The notes: generated by a model not told the origin, from the letters alone. Numbered from the stretch's first letter, positions 15,256 through 24,359 are shown. The stretch: 64,000 nt of DNA from Acidimicrobiaceae bacterium (GCA_003151235.1 PLWZ01000071.1:9750-73749); one strand, 5' to 3'. Translations and numbers: made by a program.

Positions 15256-16894
15256 CGTGGTGAGCGGCCCGCCGATGCCGGCGGGCCGCTGGCCCGGCTC
15301 GGTGATCGCTCGATTGACCGCGCGGAAGGCAGCCCGTTCGGGGGTGCTGTGGGGCTATGTCTTCGGGGTCTTCGTGGCGTCCACGGCGTTGGGGTATGCG
15401 GCGACATACAAGACCCAGACCGAGCGTGACCACTTGGCGACCACGTTCGGGACGAACGCGGCGATAGACGCGCTTATCGGCCCGGCCCGTCAGATTCAGA
15501 CGGTGGCCGGCTTCACGGCGTGGCGGAGCTTGGGCGTCCTAAGCATCGTTGGGGCCGTCTGGGGGCTTTTGGCGGCGACCAGGCTGCTACGCGGGGAAGA
15601 GGATGCCGGTCGGTGGGAGGCACTGCTGGCAGGCCAGACCACCCCGAGACGCGGCGCCGCTCAAGCGCTCATCGGACTAGGAGTAGGAGCTGCCACGCTG
15701 TGGATGCTCACCGCCGTTGTCACCATCGCCGTGGGGCGCTCATCGAAGGTCGATATCGATGTGGGCGCGGCCATGTTCTTCGCGCTGGTACTGGTGGCGA
15801 GCGCCGTGATGTTCCTTGCCGTTGGGGCATTGGCCAGCCAGCTTGCGGCCACCCGCCGCCAGGCGGCCGCCTACGGCGGTGCGGCACTCGGGCTGAGTTA
15901 TGCCCTGCGATTGGTGTCCGACTCCAGCACCCGATTCGGCTGGCTGCGGTGGGTGTCGCCTCTGGGTTGGGTCGAGCAGCTGCGTCCGGTTACGGCCTCA
16001 AGGCCGCTCGTCCTTCTGCCGATCGCCGGATTCACGGCGGTCTTGGTCGTCTCTGCCATCTCGTTGGCCGGCCGACGCGACTTGGGCGCGAGTGTGCTGC
16101 CGGATCGCAACACCGCCGAGGCACGCACGCGGTTGCTGTCGGGGCCCCTCGGCTTGGCCATCCGCCTGGCCCGACCCACCGTCGCCGGGTGGGCGGTGGC
16201 GATCGGGGTGTTTGCGCTCCTTCTTGGCTTCATCGCCAAGGCTGCCGGCGAAGCGATCTCCAGTTCTTCAAGTGCCGAGCATGCGATCTCGCACCTCGGT
16301 GCCGCCGGGAGCGGGCCCGGGGCCTTCCTCGGGGTGACCTTCTTGATGGTCGCGCTGCTGGTGGCGCTCATGGCTGCCGCACAAGTTGCCGCGGCACGGA
16401 CCGAGGAGGCCGGGGGAGAACTGGACAACCTCCTAGTCCGGCCGGTCCGCCGTTGGTCATGGCTCGTCGGGAGGCTGGTCGTGGCGACCGTGGCCTGTGT
16501 CATCAGCGGCCTGATCGCGGGCGTTTGCTCCTGGGTTGGCGAAGCTAGCCAGCACTCTGGCGTTCGCTTCACGACCTTGCTTGGCGCCGGCTTCAACATC
16601 GTGCCTCCGGCGGTGTTGCTTCTGGGTGTCGGCCTGCTCACGCTGGGCATCTGGCCACGCGCGGTGTCGATCACTGTTTACGGGGTGCTCGCCTGGTCGT
16701 TCCTGGTCGACCTCATCGGCGGAATCATCGGATTGAACCACTGGGTGCTCGATAGCTCGATCTTCCATCAGATGGCGGTGGCTCCGGCCGTGGCTCCGAA
16801 CTGGACGACGAATGGGATCTTGGTGGCGGTCGGTCTGGCCATGGCCACTATCGGCGGTATTGCTTTCATGCACCGGGACCTGCAGGGAGCTTGA
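15245..16894 (+). CDS. ABC-2 type exporter permease
   Basis: A 549-residue membrane protein beginning at GTG 15245 (ATG 15275 is an alternative). About twelve hydrophobic segments fall in two homologous halves, e.g. SGVLWGYVFGVFVASTALGY, a MFFALVLVASAVMFLAVGAL helix, and in the second half FLMVALLVALMAAAQVAAAR. Each half has an R-G/E-E-x-x-G/A-x-x-E/D-x-L-L motif (LRGEEDAGRWEALLA and RTEEAGGELDNLL) that typically contacts the ATPase. The duplicated architecture suggests that one polypeptide supplies both permease halves. It is translationally coupled to the ATPase gene. Confidence 0.88.
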   Translation: MQADVVSGPPMPAGRWPGSVIARLTARKAARSGVLWGYVFGVFVASTALGYAATYKTQTERDHLATTFGTNAAIDALIGPARQIQTVAGFTAWRSLGVLSIVGAVWGLLAATRLLRGEEDAGRWEALLAGQTTPRRGAAQALIGLGVGAATLWMLTAVVTIAVGRSSKVDIDVGAAMFFALVLVASAVMFLAVGALASQLAATRRQAAAYGGAALGLSYALRLVSDSSTRFGWLRWVSPLGWVEQLRPVTASRPLVLLPIAGFTAVLVVSAISLAGRRDLGASVLPDRNTAEARTRLLSGPLGLAIRLARPTVAGWAVAIGVFALLLGFIAKAAGEAISSSSSAEHAISHLGAAGSGPGAFLGVTFLMVALLVALMAAAQVAAARTEEAGGELDNLLVRPVRRWSWLVGRLVVATVACVISGLIAGVCSWVGEASQHSGVRFTTLLGAGFNIVPPAVLLLGVGLLTLGIWPRAVSITVYGVLAWSFLVDLIGGIIGLNHWVLDSSIFHQMAVAPAVAPNWTTNGILVAVGLAMATIGGIAFMHRDLQGA

Positions 16895-17018
16895 CCGCGG
16901 GACTCGATATCACGATTCGGGGTTACTCGAAGGACTGTGGACCTGAAACCGATGTCGGCGTCCCCAGTTCGTGGCTGGCATCACATCGGCCAAGCGATCG
17001 CAAGATCGTTGGAGGACC

Positions 17019-17507
17019 TCAGTCCGATTTGCCAAAGGTTTCCTCGGAGGCGCCGTGTTGTTCCACCCGTATCAGGACTGCGGCAACGTTCGCATGTAGT
17101 GCCATCGACTCCTCGTCTTGCAAGAGCACTGTGAACAGCTGTGCCATCGAGATGATCCCAAGGGGAAAGTCAGCGACATCTAGGACGACGAGATGCCGAA
17201 TGCCGAGGCTAATCATCATCGCCCCCGCAACGGCCTGCGTCATCGACGCCGGCACCCAGTACGGATGACCTGTAGCGATGGTAGCGACCTCGTCGTCTGC
17301 GCTGCACCTCGATGCCCATGCGCGGGCAAGGTCGCGTTCGGTAACGATACGCAGCGGCGATTCTTTCAGGAGTGCAGACGACACATGGCGCTCGGCCAAA
17401 AGCAGCGCGACCTCGGCCAACGTGTCCGCCTGCGAGACCACGGTTGGAGGATCGAGCGGCAAGTTCTCCAGGGTCTCCCCGAAACCAGCAGTCAGCCACT
17501 CAGCCAT
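17019..17507 (-). CDS. CBS-pair protein (divergent type)
   Basis: A 162-residue protein with two weakly conserved CBS motifs: VVSQADTLAEVALLLAERHV with SPLRIVTERDLARAW, and the second with MTQAVAGAMMISLGIRHLVV then LDVADFPLGIISMAQLFTVL. The first half ends with a TERDL block typical of CBS domains. It is more diverged than the other two CBS genes and has a longer C-terminal tail. The palindrome at 17541 is centred about 41 bp upstream of the ATG. Probably a nucleotide-binding stress protein; its partner is unknown. Confidence 0.8.
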   Translation of the reverse strand: MAEWLTAGFGETLENLPLDPPTVVSQADTLAEVALLLAERHVSSALLKESPLRIVTERDLARAWASRCSADDEVATIATGHPYWVPASMTQAVAGAMMISLGIRHLVVLDVADFPLGIISMAQLFTVLLQDEESMALHANVAAVLIRVEQHGASEETFGKSD

Positions 17508-17540
17508 ACCACCAGGTTGGTGCCAGCGCTACCTCAGCGT

Positions 17541-17556
17541 TAGGGCCATTTGGCCC
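17541..17556. promoter_or_regulatory. DevR-type palindrome upstream of the CBS gene at 17507
   Basis: TAGGGCCATTTGGCCC, a perfect dyad with GGGCC and GGCCC arms, centred about 41 bp before the minus-strand ATG at 17507. Confidence 0.68.
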
Positions 17557-17599
17557 AAGATTTCCTGATGTGTAATTCCGAGGGGTCACCCGTGGTCGT

Positions 17600-18062
17600 G
17601 GGCTACGAGGGAGCGCAGCTTCCTCTGGCCGGTCGTTGTGGTTGTGCCAGATGGCGGCGGTCAACGTGAGGAGACGCTGCAGGACCGTGGTCAACCCCAC
17701 CAGGGGTCCGTCCTCCATGGCGGGGTCTTCAAGGTGGCGTTGACCGATTCGATGAGCTGGCGCAGGGGCTTGATCAATGGCGTCGTCGTCCGATGGTGCT
17801 CGCGGGCGGTAGCGGGACGAAACAGGGTGACGCCGCGCTCGGTGAGGTAGGTCTCGAACTCCTTGGACGCGTAGCCCTGGTCGGCCAGGATCGTCTGGCC
17901 GCGGCGCAGCAGGCCCGCTTCGGACTCGAAGAGGTCCCGGCCACCTCGCGCTCGTCGAGCTTGGGGTGGGCCAAGGCAATGGTGACGGGCAGCCCCGTTG
18001 GGGTGCACACGAGATGACAGTGGCTGTCGCCTTGATCAACCGAGAGCCACCTGATCGCTCGG
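17600..18062 (-). pseudogene. IS982-type transposase remnant, frameshifted and truncated
   Basis: Transposase similarity runs through three minus-strand frames in order: HLVCTPTGLPVTIALAHPKL then DEREVAG (about 18020-17940); DLFESEAGLLRRGQTILADQ then GYASKEFETYLTERGV and LIKPLRQLIESVNATLK (about 17945-17720); and LTTVLQRLLTLTAAIWHN (about 17690-17630). The order and motifs fit the DDE domain of an IS982-like transposase. At least two frameshifts and loss of the N-terminal part make it non-functional. It lies between two CBS genes; no terminal inverted repeats could be identified by eye. Confidence 0.78.
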
Positions 18063-18083
18063 CGGCCTCTTCGACTGTGCTCT

Positions 18084-18506
18084 TTACGACTGGGGTGGTG
18101 CCAACTCTTTGGCAATCGGCGACACGACAGCACCCAGCTCGAGAACCAAAGAGACGAGAAGGTCATCAACGGTGATGATCCCCGCTAAATCGGTGTCCTC
18201 GACGACCGGAAGCCGTCGCACGCCTGCCTCCCTGATCGTCCGGAAGGCCTGGAAGACATCCGCCGACCCTTGAATGGTGACGGGTGCTTCAGTCATGACT
18301 TCGCTGATCTCGGCATCCGATGACCGGCCATCGCCAACTCCACGAATCGCGATGTCGCGGTCGGTCACTATCCCGAGGAACTTGTCACCGCTCACCACGA
18401 GCAGTGACCCAACTCCATGATGACCCATGAGCCGAGCCGCCTCCTCGAGCGTGCATTTGGGAGGCACGGTAACCGGAGCACTCCGTAAGCATTCTCTTAT
18501 CAACAT
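18084..18506 (-). CDS. CBS-pair protein, Hrp1-like
   Basis: A 140-residue CBS pair. First domain: VTVPPKCTLEEAARLMGHHG then VGSLLVVSGDKFLGIVTDRD. Second: VTIQGSADVFQAFRTIREAG then VRRLPVVEDTDLAGIITVDD. It closely parallels the product of 11881-12327 and, from memory, Rv2626c (hypoxic response protein 1). The C-terminus is intact although the dead transposase begins only about 20 bases downstream. Two palindromes in tandem lie 90-108 bp upstream, suggesting strong or cooperative control. Confidence 0.88.
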   Translation of the reverse strand: MLIRECLRSAPVTVPPKCTLEEAARLMGHHGVGSLLVVSGDKFLGIVTDRDIAIRGVGDGRSSDAEISEVMTEAPVTIQGSADVFQAFRTIREAGVRRLPVVEDTDLAGIITVDDLLVSLVLELGAVVSPIAKELAPPQS

Positions 18507-18588
18507 AAAACGCCGTTCCTTTCCTGCGTGACCTGTTCATGCGTTGGCTGGTCTGAGCGAGAGCCTGCCTGATGGTGCCATCCTGGGG

Positions 18589-18604
18589 TAGAGCCGAATG
18601 GCCG
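18589..18604. promoter_or_regulatory. DevR-type palindrome, proximal of a tandem pair
   Basis: TAGAGCCGAATGGCCG, 10 of 12 consensus positions, centred about 90 bp before the CBS gene start at 18506. Confidence 0.55.
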
Positions 18605-18606
18605 GA

Positions 18607-18622
18607 TAGGGGCGAAGGTCCT
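18607..18622. promoter_or_regulatory. DevR-type palindrome, distal of a tandem pair
   Basis: TAGGGGCGAAGGTCCT, 11 of 12 consensus positions. Its centre is 18 bp from that of the neighbouring site, a spacing that would place two bound dimers on roughly the same helix face. It faces the CBS gene at 18506. Confidence 0.65.
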
Positions 18623-18765
18623 GATGTTGACCTGGTCCGTCGGGTCCTTCTCGCTCTGTCACCGTGACCGGGCGGCCCATCCGACGGCATTTCGGCGGCC
18701 GCGACCGAGCGCGGTGCCCGATCGCGACACGGATGGCCGACCCCGTCGATTGAACGTGCCTGTGT

Positions 18766-20394
18766 TCAGATCCGCTCGGGGACCATGTCGATGGCGCCAC
18801 ATGGGCACTCCTGGGCGCAAATGCCGCAGCCTTTGCAGAAGTCGTAGTCAAACTCATATCGAGCTGACCCACCGAGTTTGATAACAGCGTTGTCTGGGCA
18901 GACGCCGAAGCAGTTGTCGCACTCGAAGCAGTTGCCGCACGACAGGCAACGCCGAGCCTCGAAGAGGGCGTTGTCTTCGGTGAGGCCGCCGAAAATCTCG
19001 TCAAAGGTGCTCTGACGCCGGGCCTGCTCGAGTTCGGGGCGGCGGGTTCGTGGAGCGTCCGAGTAGTACCAGGTGTTCAGGTGGTCGAACGTGGCCAATT
19101 CGTTGCAAGGCGGGTCGACGAGAATTTGACCGGCGAGGTAAGCGCCTATCCCGCGAGCGGCACGCTTGCCGTGACCGATTGCGACGGTCGCGGTCCGCTC
19201 GGAGGGCACCGCGTCGCCGCCAGCGAAGATGCCATTTCCACCAGCCATCATGGCCGGAGAGACCTCGATAACGCCCTCCTCGATCGTGATGCCCGGTTCC
19301 TCGTCCAGGAGCGAAAGGTCGGTGTCCTGACCGAGGGCCAGCACCAGTGAGTCCGCGTCGAGCTCGTCGAACTCACCGGTCGGTTCGGGAAAGCCCTTGT
19401 CATTGAGGCGCATCTTCTCGAGCACGAGATGATCGCCTTCGAAGCGGCTCACCGTCGAGAGCCACCGCATGGTCACACCCTCCTCGATGGCTTCCTCGAT
19501 CTGGTCTCCGTGGGCAGGCATGCGTTCACGGTTGCGGCGATAGACAATGACAGCATCGGTGGCACCGAGTCGGCGCGCGGTGCGCGCCGCGTCAACCGCG
19601 GTATCCCCTCCGCCGTAGATCGCGACCCGACGGCCGAGCAGGGGAGGATCGTGTTCAGCGGTCCGGTGAAGGAGCGACACCGCGTCGAGGATGCGCGACG
19701 AGTCACCCGCCGGGATCTCCACTCGTCGAGCGAGTTGGGCACCGACGGCAAGAAAGACGGCGTCGAATCCGCCATTACGACGCTCGGACTCGATGTCATG
19801 GACGGTGTGGTCGAGTTCTACGTGGATGCCGAGAGCGATGATTCGTTCAACTTCCGCGACGAGGACTTCTCGAGGAAGGCGATAGGCGGGGATGCCGTAG
19901 CGCATCATGCCGCCAAGCTCCGGTGCCGAGTCGACGAGTCGGACTTCGTGGCCGAGTCGGCGCAGGTGGTACGCCGCGCTAAGCCCCGACGGACCGCCCC
20001 CAACAACGAGCACCCGCTTCCCGGTATCGCTTCCCGCCCGTGGCAGCGGCCAGCCGCGTTCGATTGCGAGGTCACCTAAGAATCGTTCGATCGAGTTGAT
20101 TCCGACTGCCTCGTTGAGCTGGGCCCGATTGCAGGTCGTCTCACAGGGGTGATAGCAGATTCGACCCATCACGGCGGGGAATGGGTTGTCGTCCGCGAGC
20201 TGACGCCAGGCCGTCTCGTAGTCTCCGGACTCGGCCTCGTAGAGCCAACGCTGGATGTTCTCCCCGGCGGGGCACGCGTTGTTGCAGGGCGGCATCCGGT
20301 CGACATAGACGGGTCGCTCGACCCGCCACGAGCCGGTCCGGTTGGCGTGGCTCGACCCCACCTCGAGCGTGATGGCGAACGGGAGCTCCTTCAT
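18766..20394 (-). CDS. NAD(P)H:ferredoxin oxidoreductase-like flavoprotein with C-terminal 2[4Fe-4S] ferredoxin
   Basis: A 542-residue GltD-type protein. N-terminal iron-sulfur domain: PPCNNACPAGENIQRWL and CYHPCETTCNRAQL. FAD motif: VLVVGGGPSGLSAAYHLRRL, then YGIPAYRLPREVL; NAD(P) motif: VAIYGGGDTAVDAARTARRL; a late FAD strand GIFAGGDAV. The last 90 residues are a ferredoxin-like domain with CLSCGNCFECDNCFGVCP and CKGCGICAQECPCGAI. It overlaps porB by 4 bases and ends the operon that starts with GAPDH. It probably passes electrons between pyruvate-derived ferredoxin and NAD(P)H, and its ferredoxin tail may act as the PorD delta subunit, which is otherwise missing. Confidence 0.88.
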   Translation of the reverse strand: MKELPFAITLEVGSSHANRTGSWRVERPVYVDRMPPCNNACPAGENIQRWLYEAESGDYETAWRQLADDNPFPAVMGRICYHPCETTCNRAQLNEAVGINSIERFLGDLAIERGWPLPRAGSDTGKRVLVVGGGPSGLSAAYHLRRLGHEVRLVDSAPELGGMMRYGIPAYRLPREVLVAEVERIIALGIHVELDHTVHDIESERRNGGFDAVFLAVGAQLARRVEIPAGDSSRILDAVSLLHRTAEHDPPLLGRRVAIYGGGDTAVDAARTARRLGATDAVIVYRRNRERMPAHGDQIEEAIEEGVTMRWLSTVSRFEGDHLVLEKMRLNDKGFPEPTGEFDELDADSLVLALGQDTDLSLLDEEPGITIEEGVIEVSPAMMAGGNGIFAGGDAVPSERTATVAIGHGKRAARGIGAYLAGQILVDPPCNELATFDHLNTWYYSDAPRTRRPELEQARRQSTFDEIFGGLTEDNALFEARRCLSCGNCFECDNCFGVCPDNAVIKLGGSARYEFDYDFCKGCGICAQECPCGAIDMVPERI

Positions 20395-21419
20395 GGGCTC
20401 GTCTCGTTGGAACCGGTCCCGACGGCCTGCTCTTCGAGGAGGCCGTAGGTCGAGATGTTGTGGTCGGCAATCGCCTGGATGCGAGCAACGATGTCGGGCC
20501 GTCCATGTTCGCCGAAGAGGTGGGCGTAACGACTCTGGAGTGACAGGTAGGACTCGACGGGTTCCCGGTGGCGGATCGGTGATACGGCGGTGACCTCGCC
20601 GTGCTCGGCCTCGAAGACCGGGAAGATCCCGGACTCTGCGGCGAGCCGAGCGACGCGGATCGTGTCGTTGGGGGCCGAACCCCAGCCCAGCGGGCAGGGG
20701 ACGAGGATATGGAGGTAGCGGGCACCATGGAACTGCATTGCCCGCTCCACCTTGGCCTCGAGATCGTGCAGGTCGGCGACCGTCGCGGTCGCGACGTAAT
20801 CGATGCCGTGCGCCATGGCCAGACGGGGGAGGTCTTTTCCCTGTCCGAAGACGTTGCCTGGCTCGGCTCCGACGGCTTCGGTCGTTGCCGTGCGTGCCGC
20901 GGGCGGTGTTGCACCGGAGCGCTGCACGCCGGTGTTCATATAAGCCTCGTTGTCGTAGCAGATGAACAGCACGTCGTCGTTGCGCTCGAACATTCCCGAA
21001 AGGCAGCCAAAGCCGATGTCGACCGTCCCGCCATCACCGGCTTGGCCGACGACCCGCACATCTTGCATTCCCTTCACCTTTAGCGCTGCCGCGACGCCCG
21101 TGGCGACCGCGGGCGCGTTGGCGAACAGCGAATGGAGCCAAGCAACCCGCCATGAGGTCTCGGGGTAGGGGGTTGAGAAGACCTCGAGACATCCGGTCGC
21201 ATTTACGGCGATGAGCTGGCCACCGGTGGCTCGCATCGCCGCATCGAGTGCGTAGCGAGCACCGAGTGCCTCACCGCATCCTTGACAGGCTCGATGTCCC
21301 GAATCGAGCGAGTTACTTCGGTGCGGATCGGACTGGACGGTCCGGTTTTCCTTGTCGAAGAGGCGGTTGCCGACGGCGAAACTACCAACTTGGTAAAAGC
21401 GTACGGGTTGGGATGTCAC
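20391..21419 (-). CDS. porB: Pyruvate:ferredoxin oxidoreductase, beta subunit
   Basis: A 342-residue thiamine-diphosphate-binding subunit. It has the cluster motif HRACQGCGEALGARYAL, ATGCLEVFSTPYP, the ThDP motif GQAGDGGTVDIGFGCLSG, and FICYDNEAYMNTGVQRSGAT. These are standard for PorB/VorB-type 2-oxoacid:ferredoxin oxidoreductases. It overlaps the flavoprotein gene downstream by 4 bases and follows porA by 9 bases. With PorA and PorG it would oxidise pyruvate and CoA to acetyl-CoA, CO2 and reduced ferredoxin, an oxygen-sensitive reaction in keeping with anaerobic operation. Related 2-oxoacids cannot be excluded. Confidence 0.91.
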   Translation of the reverse strand: MTSQPVRFYQVGSFAVGNRLFDKENRTVQSDPHRSNSLDSGHRACQGCGEALGARYALDAAMRATGGQLIAVNATGCLEVFSTPYPETSWRVAWLHSLFANAPAVATGVAAALKVKGMQDVRVVGQAGDGGTVDIGFGCLSGMFERNDDVLFICYDNEAYMNTGVQRSGATPPAARTATTEAVGAEPGNVFGQGKDLPRLAMAHGIDYVATATVADLHDLEAKVERAMQFHGARYLHILVPCPLGWGSAPNDTIRVARLAAESGIFPVFEAEHGEVTAVSPIRHREPVESYLSLQSRYAHLFGEHGRPDIVARIQAIADHNISTYGLLEEQAVGTGSNETSP

Positions 21420-21428
21420 GAACCCTCC

Positions 21429-22682
21429 TCAACCGATCCGGGAGGCAACCGTGCCGAGGTCGCGAAGAATGTTCTCTGCCGAGGGGCCGGACCGCCTCGT
21501 GGCAGTCATCCGGTCACGCTCTCGTTCGATGATTCCGTGATCCAGATCGAGGAACGTGAGACGCTCGAGCCGGCCATTTGTCGCGTCGACGAGCATGCCC
21601 TCAAGCGAATGTTGGGTGATTGCGCGTCCGCCGAGCCCAGCGACGACAGTGTGAATCGTCAGGTCATCATCGTGTGTTGCCATCGCTATGTCGGTCGAGA
21701 GCACGCCACCGAATCCAACGCTGAATGCCTTCTCGACTACGACGACTCGTCGGGCTCGGGACAGCGCGCTGCGTACCGCATCGTGGGGGAACGGCCGGAA
21801 TGAAGTGATCCCGACGACACCGACACGCTCGCCCATCGCGCGGCGAGCATCGGCAGCGTCCTTGATGGTCCCGAGGACCGATCCCAGTGCGACGACGATG
21901 GTTTCGGCGTCCTCAGTCCGGTAGCAGTGGAGCAGTCCACCGCTCTCGCGCCCAAAGGACTCGGTGAATTCGCCAGCAAGGACGGGAATTCGCTCGAGAG
22001 CATCGAGTTGGCGGAGGTGCGAGAGGTAGCGGACCTCCTCGAACGCCTCTGGCCCGACCATCGCACCGATCGAGATCGGGTCGCTTGGATCAAGAACCTG
22101 ACGCGGCTCGTAGGGCGGGAGGAATGCGTCGACGTCGGACTGATCTGGCACGTCAATGCCCTCGACCGCGTGGGTGAGGATGAAGCCGTCCATGCAGACC
22201 ATGACGGGGAGCGAGAGCTCCTCGGCCAATTGAAACGCTTGGATGTGCAGGTCCACAGCCTCCTGATTCGTCTCGGCGAAGAGCTGGATCCAGCCAGAAT
22301 CCCGTACGGCCATCGCGTCACTGTGATCGTTCCAGATGTTGATCGGCGCCCCGATGGCTCGGTTTGCGAGTGTCATCACGATCGGAAGACCAAGACCTGC
22401 AGCGTTGTAGACCGCTTCGATCATGAAGAGCAGCCCCTGGCTCGCGGTCGCGGTGTATGCGCGAGCACCGGTGGCTGAAGCACCGATCGAGACGGACATC
22501 GCCGCAAACTCTGATTCGACGTTGATGAACTCACAGGGCGAGAGCTGGCCCGACTTCACCATCGCGCCGATGGCCTCGATGATGTGGGTCTGGGGTGAGA
22601 TCGGATAGGCGCAAACGACCTCCGGCCGACAGCGAGCCACCGTCTCCGCGACGGCACGGGAGCCTTCAATCTGTCTAAGCAC
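21429..22682 (-). CDS. porA: Pyruvate:ferredoxin oxidoreductase, alpha subunit
   Basis: A 417-residue subunit carrying the pyrimidine-binding domain. Blocks: AYPISPQTHIIEAIGAMVKS, FINVESEFAAMSVSIGASAT, GARAYTATASQGLLFMIEAV and PIVMTLANRAIGAPINIWND, then the core domain with VEKAFSVGFGG. The typical PorA length is about 390-420 residues. The start overlaps the porG stop by 8 bases. The gene belongs to the five-gene operon GAPDH-porG-porA-porB-flavoprotein, for which I see only one palindrome, upstream of GAPDH. Confidence 0.91.
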   Translation of the reverse strand: MLRQIEGSRAVAETVARCRPEVVCAYPISPQTHIIEAIGAMVKSGQLSPCEFINVESEFAAMSVSIGASATGARAYTATASQGLLFMIEAVYNAAGLGLPIVMTLANRAIGAPINIWNDHSDAMAVRDSGWIQLFAETNQEAVDLHIQAFQLAEELSLPVMVCMDGFILTHAVEGIDVPDQSDVDAFLPPYEPRQVLDPSDPISIGAMVGPEAFEEVRYLSHLRQLDALERIPVLAGEFTESFGRESGGLLHCYRTEDAETIVVALGSVLGTIKDAADARRAMGERVGVVGITSFRPFPHDAVRSALSRARRVVVVEKAFSVGFGGVLSTDIAMATHDDDLTIHTVVAGLGGRAITQHSLEGMLVDATNGRLERLTFLDLDHGIIERERDRMTATRRSGPSAENILRDLGTVASRIG

Positions 22683-23256
22683 GGGTGAGCTCTTCTTTTG
22701 CTAGTGAGGCGAACCGAAAGGCCGCGGTCGCGGCGGCCACGTTGCGCTCGCCGACCGCGCCCGAGAAACGCCCCCGAATTGCTGAGTCGATGGCGTCGAG
22801 AGTGATCTCGCCGGTGAGTGCGGCGAACCCGCCGAGTAGAGCTGCGTTCGGCAACGGACGGCCGAGTTGTTCGATGGCGAATTCAGTCGCCGGGCAGGTC
22901 AGCAGGCGATCACGGTGAAACTGGCTGAAGAACTCGCCGAACCCGAGCTCGTCGAAGCGCTGCAACGTGTTGACGAGCACGTACCCATTCGAGGACAGCC
23001 CAGCGAAGAGGTCGACTTGGTGGATTAGCGTGACGTCTTGGATGATCAGTGCATCCGGGGCCATTACTGGCTCGCGCGTTCGGATCGGATGGTCGTCGAT
23101 ACGGCAGTACGAGACCACTGGCGCGCCCATCCGTTCCGAACCGAAGCTGGGAAAGGCCTGCGCGTAGCGTCCTTCGGTGAACGCCGCAACTGACAACATT
23201 TCGGCAGCGGTCACGACGCCCTGACCGCCTCGGCCGTGGAAGCGAACTTGGAACAT
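22675..23256 (-). CDS. porG: Pyruvate:ferredoxin oxidoreductase, gamma subunit
   Basis: A 193-residue gamma subunit, starting at ATG 23256 just before FQVRFHGRGGQGVVTAAEML. Other blocks are AQAFPSFGSERMGAPVVSYC, REPVMAPDALIIQDVTL and LPNAALLGGFAALTG. A longer in-frame extension upstream overlaps the GAPDH gene and lacks homology, so I reject it. The 23-base gap after GAPDH and the 8-base overlap with porA support a single transcript. Confidence 0.9.
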   Translation of the reverse strand: MFQVRFHGRGGQGVVTAAEMLSVAAFTEGRYAQAFPSFGSERMGAPVVSYCRIDDHPIRTREPVMAPDALIIQDVTLIHQVDLFAGLSSNGYVLVNTLQRFDELGFGEFFSQFHRDRLLTCPATEFAIEQLGRPLPNAALLGGFAALTGEITLDAIDSAIRGRFSGAVGERNVAAATAAFRFASLAKEELTRA

Positions 23257-23279
23257 ACGGCGCCTCGCGTGGATGGGGA

Positions 23280-24287
23280 CTAGTTCGCCGTGCCGACCAG
23301 AACCGCGAGATCGGCGAGCCGACTTGAGTACCCCGTCTCGTTGTCGTACCAACCGAGCACCTTGACCAGGTTCCCGTGGGCCATCGTGAGTGCGGAGTCG
23401 AAGACGCACGAGGCAGGTGAGTTCACGATGTCGCTCGACACGAGGGGCTCTTCGGAGTATTCGAGGAGGCGGGCGAGGCGACCGGTTTGCGCCGCGGCGC
23501 GGTATGCGTCGTTGATATCTCCGACGCTCGGTGTGGAGCGCAGCTGCGCGACAAGATCGGTGATCGATACGTCGGGCACCGGGACACGAAGTGCCAGGCC
23601 GTCGAGGTTGCCAGCCACATTCGGGAGGACGAGTCCGGTTGCTTTGGCCGCGCCGGTTGTGGTTGGCACAATGTTGATCGCCGCCCCTCGGGACCGTCGC
23701 GGGTCCTTGTGCAGCGCGTCGACGAGGTTCTGGTCTTCCGTGTAGGCGTGCACAGTGGTCATGAAGCCGTTTTCCAAGCCAAAGGCGTCATCGAGCACTT
23801 TTACGAGAGGGGCCAGGCAGTTTGTTGTGCATGAGGCATTCGAGATGACGAAGTGCTGGGCCGGATCGAACGTATCCTCGTTTACTCCGATGACGAACGT
23901 CGCGTCAGGGTTGGTGGCCGGCGCGGAGATCACGACACGGGTGGCGCCAGCTTCAAGGTGTTCGGCTGACCTCTCCCGTTTGGTGTATTTGCCAGTCGAC
24001 TCGACCACGACATCGATCCCAAGCTCTTGCCATGGAAGATGCTTTGCCTCGGGTTCCGAAAGCATCTTGATGCGGTGTTTTCCGACGATCATCGCATCGC
24101 CGTCAGCGTGTACAGGCTCGGGGTATCGACCGTGCACAGAGTCTCGGGCGAACAGTCGGGCGAGTGCCTCGGAGGCCCCGAGGTCGTTGATCGCCACGAC
24201 CTCGAGCCCAGGGTGAAAGGCCAGCACCGCGCGCAGCAGAGACCGTCCGGTACGTCCGAATCCGTTGATCGCCAGTCGCACCGTCAT
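23280..24287 (-). CDS. gap: Glyceraldehyde-3-phosphate dehydrogenase
   Basis: A 335-residue type I phosphorylating GAPDH. N-terminal Rossmann motif AINGFGRTGRSLLRA, catalytic Cys153 in ISNASCTTNCLAPL, a His-containing TVHAYTEDQNLVDALHKDPR, and the C-terminal WYDNETGYSSRL. It oxidises glyceraldehyde-3-phosphate to 1,3-bisphosphoglycerate with NAD(P). Unusually, it heads an operon with pyruvate:ferredoxin oxidoreductase rather than with pgk and tpi; pgk is nearby (25799-27004) under its own palindromes. The palindrome at 24360 is centred about 80 bp upstream. It may be a second, hypoxia-specific GAPDH. Confidence 0.94.
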   Translation of the reverse strand: MTVRLAINGFGRTGRSLLRAVLAFHPGLEVVAINDLGASEALARLFARDSVHGRYPEPVHADGDAMIVGKHRIKMLSEPEAKHLPWQELGIDVVVESTGKYTKRERSAEHLEAGATRVVISAPATNPDATFVIGVNEDTFDPAQHFVISNASCTTNCLAPLVKVLDDAFGLENGFMTTVHAYTEDQNLVDALHKDPRRSRGAAINIVPTTTGAAKATGLVLPNVAGNLDGLALRVPVPDVSITDLVAQLRSTPSVGDINDAYRAAAQTGRLARLLEYSEEPLVSSDIVNSPASCVFDSALTMAHGNLVKVLGWYDNETGYSSRLADLAVLVGTAN

Positions 24288-24359
24288 CGCTCGCTCTTTC
24301 GTCCGACAAGATCGACTGATCTCACCTCCCTCATGGTGCCTCTCTCACCACGCTCGGGA

